Assembly: GCF_002811945.1 (NCBI RefSeq)
Contig: NZ_NPDX01000001.1
Location: 1,868,501-1,932,500, forward strand
Direction: 5' to 3'
Source: Leptospira harrisiae
GTDB lineage: Bacteria; Spirochaetota; Leptospiria; Leptospirales; Leptospiraceae
Length of the DNA stretch: 64,000 bases
Part shown: piece by piece, positions 59,691 through 64,000 of the stretch
Numbering within the stretch: the stretch's first letter is position 1
Layout: each line of letters begins with the position of its first letter
Notes under the pieces: generated by a model
What the model was told of the DNA's origin: nothing
Database searches by the model: none
The model's input: only the letters and a program-made list of their open reading frames with translations
Program-made: the position numbers and the translations under genes

Positions 59691-60464
59691 TTAATGAAAT
59701 CCAACGGTTTGTCCGCCATCAACTACAATACAAGATCCCGTAACAAATGACGCCCTATCCGAAGATAAAAACAAAACCATATCTGCAATTTCTTCCGGAG
59801 ATCCAAACCGCTTCATCGGAACAGTTGATTCTATTATTTTATTGATCCGTTCTGGATCCTTTTGTATTTTTTCGTCCCAACTTCCTCCAGGTGAATAAAC
59901 ATTTCCCGGAGCAATACAATTTACTCGAATACCTGGGGCTAACTTTCGTGCTAAATTCTTTGAAAGTGCAATTATGGCAGCCTTAGCCACTGAATAATCA
60001 GTCGGTGCACCAAATGCCTCAAGACCAGTAATAGAAGATATAAAAAGCAGAGATCCTTTGCCTGTTTCATTTCTTTTTAGAAACTCTCTAGCAATGATCT
60101 CTGCTGATGTTAAATTGATACGTAATGTATTCCCAAATTGTTCAGAAGATTGAAGTGGTTCTTGCGTACTCCTTCCGTCACCAACATTGGAAACCACTAT
60201 ATCCAATCCATTCCATTTAGATACGATTGTCTCAAAAACATCTCTTGTACTTTCAGGATCTGTTGCATCTGAAACAAAATACAAAAAGGTAGAGTCAGAG
60301 AATTCTTTTTCTAATTCTTTTGCGATTTGTTTTATTGTATCCTCATTTCTGGAACTAAATGCTACATGAGCACCCTCTGATAAAAACCCTTTAACAATAG
60401 CAAGGCCAATTCCCCTAGTCCCACCAGAAACAAAAACACGTTTATCCTTAAGATTTAAGTTCAA
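59691..60464 (-). CDS. SDR-family oxidoreductase (FabG-like)
   Basis: The 257-residue SDR has SGGTRGIGLAIV, the NVGDG segment in place of NNAG, ISSITGLEAFGAP, the catalytic YSVAKAA and VNCIAPGNVYSPGG. Its C terminus DGGQTVGFH is typical. Together with the SDR at 58857 and the epimerase at 57243 it gives the cassette three redox or epimerising steps. The asparagine of NNAG is replaced (NVGDG), which may alter proton relay. Confidence 0.83.
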   Translation of the reverse strand: MNLNLKDKRVFVSGGTRGIGLAIVKGFLSEGAHVAFSSRNEDTIKQIAKELEKEFSDSTFLYFVSDATDPESTRDVFETIVSKWNGLDIVVSNVGDGRSTQEPLQSSEQFGNTLRINLTSAEIIAREFLKRNETGKGSLLFISSITGLEAFGAPTDYSVAKAAIIALSKNLARKLAPGIRVNCIAPGNVYSPGGSWDEKIQKDPERINKIIESTVPMKRFGSPEEIADMVLFLSSDRASFVTGSCIVVDGGQTVGFH

Positions 60465-60476
60465 ATGAATGCCATT

Positions 60477-61151
60477 CTAATTAGTATCTTTATAAGCTGA
60501 CCCAACTAACATCAATTCCCGCGACCACCGTAGAAATTTATTTTGAGTTCTAACCGGAATAAAGGGACTGATCAATGCACAAAAATAATTTAAAAATGGA
60601 TATTTCCAAACAATCGGAAGTTGTCGAAAAATATAGACATTGATTTTCGAAAAATCGCAAATTTTAAAAATATCTAATAATGAAATTTTTGTGAATGGTG
60701 TCCGATGTGTAAAATCGTCAAAATAGATTTTATAGTTTGATTCCCAATCAGGTACCAAACAAATAATAATACCACCTGGTTTTAACACCCTTCTTGCTTC
60801 TTTGAGAAAAAAATCCGGATTGCGAAGGTGCTCCAAAAAACTTTTGTTATAAATTACATCAAAAGTGTTATCTTTGAATGGTAATTTATCTTGATCGGCG
60901 TTACATATTTGAACTGGGATTTGTTGTGTTGCCAAATAATTCTTTGCCTCTTTGGAAAGATCAACACCTGTGCAATCTAACCCCAATTTTTTGAAGTTCA
61001 ACAAAAACTCACCACGCCCACATCCAGGTTCAAGAATCTTCATTCCTGGCTTTAAGTCAAAAGATTGGTAAAGGTAAGATACTAGTTTACTCGGATAATC
61101 CGTATATGGATGAGAACCTTCATCATATACAACCTTTAAATAATCTGTCAT
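60477..61151 (-). CDS. SAM-dependent methyltransferase (class I)
   Basis: The 224-residue protein has motif I LEPGCGRGEFLLNF, the acidic end of strand 2 in GVDLSKEAKNYL, NKSFLEHL and LKPGGIIICLVPD. It probably O- or N-methylates the sugar product. The gene overlaps the VOC gene by four bases (ATGA), and its own end is 12 bases before the SDR gene, all within one transcript. Confidence 0.86.
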   Translation of the reverse strand: MTDYLKVVYDEGSHPYTDYPSKLVSYLYQSFDLKPGMKILEPGCGRGEFLLNFKKLGLDCTGVDLSKEAKNYLATQQIPVQICNADQDKLPFKDNTFDVIYNKSFLEHLRNPDFFLKEARRVLKPGGIIICLVPDWESNYKIYFDDFTHRTPFTKISLLDIFKICDFSKINVYIFRQLPIVWKYPFLNYFCALISPFIPVRTQNKFLRWSRELMLVGSAYKDTN

Positions 61152-61582
61152 ACAATCTCCTCAACCAATTCAAGTAGTATCCCATCAACATCATGACAAT
61201 ATGCTACTTTTACTTTTCCTGACGGAGATATTGCAGGTTGATTTACAACATTGCCACCTAATTGTAATACTAATTTACAAGTTTCTTCTATATCGCCGAC
61301 GGTAAAGGCAATGTGGGAACAACCTAGAGTATTGGAAGGAGAGTTTACCATATCTTTTTGGGATGGGTGGGAATGATATTCAAGAAGCTCAATCATTGCC
61401 CCATCCTTTGCATGCATCTTCGCAGTCTCCAACTTAACTGATTGAATACCCACAACAGTATCAATAAAGTCGCCCTCTTCAATTTCGCGTTTCCATAATA
61501 CAAAACCCAATGCCTCGTAAAATGCCATTGCTTTCGATAGGTTGCGTACAACTAATCCAGTATGTCTTATTTTTTTAATCAT
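61148..61582 (-). CDS. VOC-superfamily metalloenzyme (glyoxalase/epimerase-like)
   Basis: The 144-residue protein has two VOC modules with the whole metal set at expected places: His7 (RHTGLVV), Glu65 (MIELLEY), His90 (SHIAFTV) and Glu138 (LLELVEE). This pattern matches glyoxalase I and methylmalonyl-CoA epimerase, so it is probably active. Here it may epimerise a carbon next to a carboxyl or keto group of the sugar acid. It overlaps both neighbours by four bases. Confidence 0.82.
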   Translation of the reverse strand: MIKKIRHTGLVVRNLSKAMAFYEALGFVLWKREIEEGDFIDTVVGIQSVKLETAKMHAKDGAMIELLEYHSHPSQKDMVNSPSNTLGCSHIAFTVGDIEETCKLVLQLGGNVVNQPAISPSGKVKVAYCHDVDGILLELVEEIV

Positions 61583-62964
61583 ACCGCTTTCTTGATTGCG
61601 TCCTCAATTGCTCCGGAAAAAACATTAAGACCTTCTAACATTGCCTCTTCGTTGATACAAAGTGGTGGAGCTAATTTAATCGATTCTCTCCCTGTATGGA
61701 CAACAATAAGTCCGCGTTGCAGACAATATTCTGAAATTAAGTCACAGAGAGATGCCAGAGGTTTACCATTTTTATCATTAAATATTACTGCTGCCAATAA
61801 CCCAACACCTTGGATGGAGCTTATGTAATCTGAGTATTTGGATTTGATTTTCTGCAATTCGTTATGAAATTTTTTACCAAGCTCTTCAGAGTTCTTAATA
61901 AAACCATCCTCAAGAAGCGATTCTAAATTTGCTTTACCCGCAGCGCAAATCATTGGACTTGCGGAGTGCGTTGAACTCATCGATCCAATATCAGGAAGAT
62001 CCATTACTTCAGTAGAACCAAGAACTAGAGACAATGGTAAACTTGATGCAGCACCCTTACCGCAACATAGTATATCCGGTTCCACACCGTAGTGCATATA
62101 ACCAAATAACTTTCCTGTTCTTCCAAATCCTGCCTGCATTTCATCAAAAGCAACAAGGATGTTGTTTTTATGAGCAAATTCAACCAAAGCTTGCACAAAT
62201 TCCTTAGGATAAAAAACAGCACCCCAACCTTGAAAGGTTTCCAACATAAAACCAGATATATCTGTTTTCGGGTCGATGTTTTTTTCTTTGCAGAGTGTTT
62301 CCAATCCCTTTGTAAAGAAAAGAACTGGATCTTTTACTGCTTCCTCTCTCCAAGGATAAGGAAAAGGTAGATGGAAAATATTTGGATCTAAATATCCTAT
62401 CCACTCCTTCTGGGTAGGATTCCAACCCATCATTTGGGCACCTAACGTTCTTCCATGCCAATTTCCTTCAAAACAGATAATTCCACCTTTTCTTTTTCCT
62501 TTCTTTTGACCGTGAAGCCTCATGAGTTTTAATGCGCACTCAGTTGCTTCGGTACCTGCAGATAGTAAAAATGCCTTTTCAAATTGTTTAGGGGTATTTG
62601 CAATTAGGTATTCTAAATATTCAATTCTCTCCAAATTTCCATAGGTATAAGTATGTAACAATGGTTTATCGAGAACTTTTCTTAAAGCCTCAACAATTCG
62701 TTTATTTCCATGTCCGGCATTTGTTACAAAAATGGTGCTACTGAAATCGATCCAAGTATTCCCCCATTTATCCGAAACTTGGAATCCCTCTGCTTTGTCC
62801 CAAATAATAGGCATTTGGCCATGCATAGAACGTGATTCTGCTTCATACATTCTCTCTAAAAGAGAAACACTTTCCGGAACAGGAATTTGTGTCTGAATAA
62901 CTCTATATTTTGAATTAATCTTTTCAACGTTTTGTGGAATATGACTAAATCCGTGACCTGCCAT
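61579..62964 (-). CDS. Class III PLP-dependent aminotransferase
   Basis: The 461-residue enzyme has SAGTEATECALKL (PLP phosphate binding), FDEMQAGFGRTG (ring-nitrogen Asp) and CCGKGAASSLPLS with the Schiff-base Lys. Class III aminotransferases usually work on omega-amino groups or 1-semialdehydes, and in surface-glycan clusters some aminate sugar carbons. It would add an amino group to the cassette product. It directly abuts the NeuA-like gene and overlaps the VOC gene. Confidence 0.9.
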   Translation of the reverse strand: MAGHGFSHIPQNVEKINSKYRVIQTQIPVPESVSLLERMYEAESRSMHGQMPIIWDKAEGFQVSDKWGNTWIDFSSTIFVTNAGHGNKRIVEALRKVLDKPLLHTYTYGNLERIEYLEYLIANTPKQFEKAFLLSAGTEATECALKLMRLHGQKKGKRKGGIICFEGNWHGRTLGAQMMGWNPTQKEWIGYLDPNIFHLPFPYPWREEAVKDPVLFFTKGLETLCKEKNIDPKTDISGFMLETFQGWGAVFYPKEFVQALVEFAHKNNILVAFDEMQAGFGRTGKLFGYMHYGVEPDILCCGKGAASSLPLSLVLGSTEVMDLPDIGSMSSTHSASPMICAAGKANLESLLEDGFIKNSEELGKKFHNELQKIKSKYSDYISSIQGVGLLAAVIFNDKNGKPLASLCDLISEYCLQRGLIVVHTGRESIKLAPPLCINEEAMLEGLNVFSGAIEDAIKKAV

Positions 62965-63708
62965 TTACTTTTTCTCCATTTGATTCAAATATTCTAATAA
63001 AGGCGAACCATACTTTTTTATTTGGAACTCGAGTATATCTAATTCTTCAGGCGAGTCTACCTCAGTACATGCTGGGGAGACGTACCCGATAACTCTATTT
63101 CCGTGAAACAACTCCGTATTTAATATAAAAGAACTTTTTACAACATCAACATAGCCATCAGGAATATAAACATCTGGGTAAGATTGTCTCGGTAAATTAA
63201 AACGATCTAAAGATGTCTCCTCTGAAGTTAAAGCAGTTAAATAACCTTGATTGTTTTTTCGAAACCACTTGAATGGGGATTCTGAACAAAGGTGGGCAGA
63301 TCTTAATGCAGTTGCCTCTTTATCTAATTCTAATATCTCAACAGCTTGATCAATGTGTTTAGGATCTCTTAGTGGCGTTGTTGGCCGTAAGTGAACCCAA
63401 AACTCAGGAACATTTTGTTCATGATCTTTCACCCACTGCATAGCGTGTAACATAAAATCTCTATCAGTGGATGTATCAGTCGAAAATTCAGAAGGTCTGA
63501 GAAAGGGAATTTCGGCCCCATATCTTCTTGCGATTGCAGCATACTCTTCAGAGTCAGTCGATACTATTGTGCGACTTACTGCTTTTGACATTACTCCAGC
63601 TGCAATGCTGTAGGCTATCAATGGGTGCCCGCTCAACATTGCTAGATTTTTATCTTTTATACTTTTTGACCCACTGCGAGCTGGGATAATTGCAATTGCT
63701 TTATTCAT
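62965..63708 (-). CDS. NeuA-like acylneuraminate cytidylyltransferase
   Basis: The 247-residue protein is the CMP-activating enzyme for nonulosonic acids or similar. IIPARSGSKSIKDKNLAML is the CTP-binding motif, RPTTPLRDPKHID the second, and DSPEELDILEF the third. Together with the KdsB-like gene this gives two cytidylyltransferases in one cassette. No neuB or nonulosonate synthase is seen nearby, so the substrate might be a non-standard ulosonic acid. Confidence 0.9.
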   Translation of the reverse strand: MNKAIAIIPARSGSKSIKDKNLAMLSGHPLIAYSIAAGVMSKAVSRTIVSTDSEEYAAIARRYGAEIPFLRPSEFSTDTSTDRDFMLHAMQWVKDHEQNVPEFWVHLRPTTPLRDPKHIDQAVEILELDKEATALRSAHLCSESPFKWFRKNNQGYLTALTSEETSLDRFNLPRQSYPDVYIPDGYVDVVKSSFILNTELFHGNRVIGYVSPACTEVDSPEELDILEFQIKKYGSPLLEYLNQMEKK

Positions 63709-63712
63709 ACTT

Positions 63713-64000
63713 TTATTCTATTAAAAAATTCCTACGAACCCAATCTAATTGACGTTTAAATATTTCAAGTCCTTCATCATCGCGATAAGCTTGCATTATA
63801 AAAGGTCCGGAATAATTTAACTCTCTTATCTTTTTAAGGACCTTCTCAAATTTGGCATCACCAGTACCTAACTCAACTGAACCTGAATTTAATTTTCTAT
63901 CTTTAATATGAATGTCCGTTATATGAAGTCCATAAATCTCAAATTCCTCAATTGGGTTAAATCCTAAGGATGCGCTATTACCAATATCATAATTTACAGT
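63713..64000 (-). CDS. TIM-barrel sugar-phosphate isomerase/epimerase-like protein (C-terminal part)
   Basis: The last 95 codons of a gene that enters from the right edge are present; the stop is at 63713-63715. The frame reads NYDIGNSASLGFNPIEEFEI, then HITDIHIKDRKLNSGSVELGTGDAKF and GPFIMQAYRDDEG. HIKDR followed by GxGxxxF matches AP-endonuclease-2-type xylose isomerase-like barrels, which isomerise or epimerise sugars and inositols. It is the fifteenth gene of the packed run starting at 53373 (reading left). Confidence 0.75.
   Translation of the reverse strand, partial: TVNYDIGNSASLGFNPIEEFEIYGLHITDIHIKDRKLNSGSVELGTGDAKFEKVLKKIRELNYSGPFIMQAYRDDEGLEIFKRQLDWVRRNFLIE

Overview
The window is almost certainly from a Leptospira chromosome (spirochaete), most likely a saprophytic or intermediate-clade species. 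Three things point there: the order secE-nusG-rplK-rplA-rplJ-rplL-rpoB-rpoC with products of spirochaetal length, an asparagine in RpoB at the position (E. coli 531) where spirochaetes carry their natural rifampicin-resistance residue, and a long surface-polysaccharide locus that includes an LIC12162-type protein. The assignment comes from reading the proteins; no search was run. By eye, the first 16 kb has moderate G+C, while much of the rest is clearly A+T-richer, especially the membrane-glycosyltransferase genes at 17-30 kb.

Region 1 (1-9.8 kb, minus strand) is the transcription and translation core. It runs tRNA-Thr(GGT), tRNA-Trp(CCA), secE, nusG, rplK, rplA, rplJ, rplL, a terminator-like hairpin, rpoB, and the first 957 codons of rpoC, which continues past the left edge.

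Region 2 (10-16.4 kb) holds single housekeeping or accessory genes on both strands: a lone GHKL-type ATPase, an SDR oxidoreductase, an ArsR-type regulator, the heptose epimerase hldD, a UbiD-family decarboxylase and an App1-domain lipid phosphatase candidate.

Region 3 (16.4-33 kb) is a membrane-glycosylation block. It contains an OafA-type acyltransferase, polyprenol-phosphate sugar transferases (GtrB/DPM-like GT2 enzymes), at least five GT-C-like multi-pass proteins, an O-antigen ligase/polymerase-like protein and an unusual GtrA-methyltransferase fusion. This is the layout expected of lipid-linked sugar donors feeding transferases that act outside the inner membrane.

Region 4 (33.4-53 kb, all minus) is an O-antigen or capsule assembly operon. 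It holds UDP-galactopyranose mutase, many GT2 and GT4 glycosyltransferases, an AlgI/AlgJ O-acetylation pair, methyltransferases, a DegT aminotransferase with a cupin partner, an RmlD-like reductase, the LIC12162-type protein and a DUF115 protein. A clear intrinsic terminator at about 33.3 kb ends it, and a separate promoter just beyond probably drives the 24.7-33 kb block.

Region 5 (53.4-64 kb, all minus) is the most unusual part. It is a tightly packed cassette of about 14 sugar-acid enzymes: an HpcH/HpaI aldolase, a KdsB-like and a NeuA-like cytidylyltransferase, a HAD phosphatase, an FAH-fold enzyme, a 6-phosphogluconolactonase homologue, three dehydrogenase/epimerases, two methyltransferase-like proteins, a VOC enzyme, a class III aminotransferase and a truncated TIM-barrel isomerase at the right edge. 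Together they look like a pathway to one or two CMP-activated 3-deoxy-ulosonic-acid-type sugars, built with an aldolase instead of the usual PEP-dependent NeuB/KdsA synthase. No Wzx flippase, Wzm/Wzt transporter or NeuB/KdsA is visible in the window.
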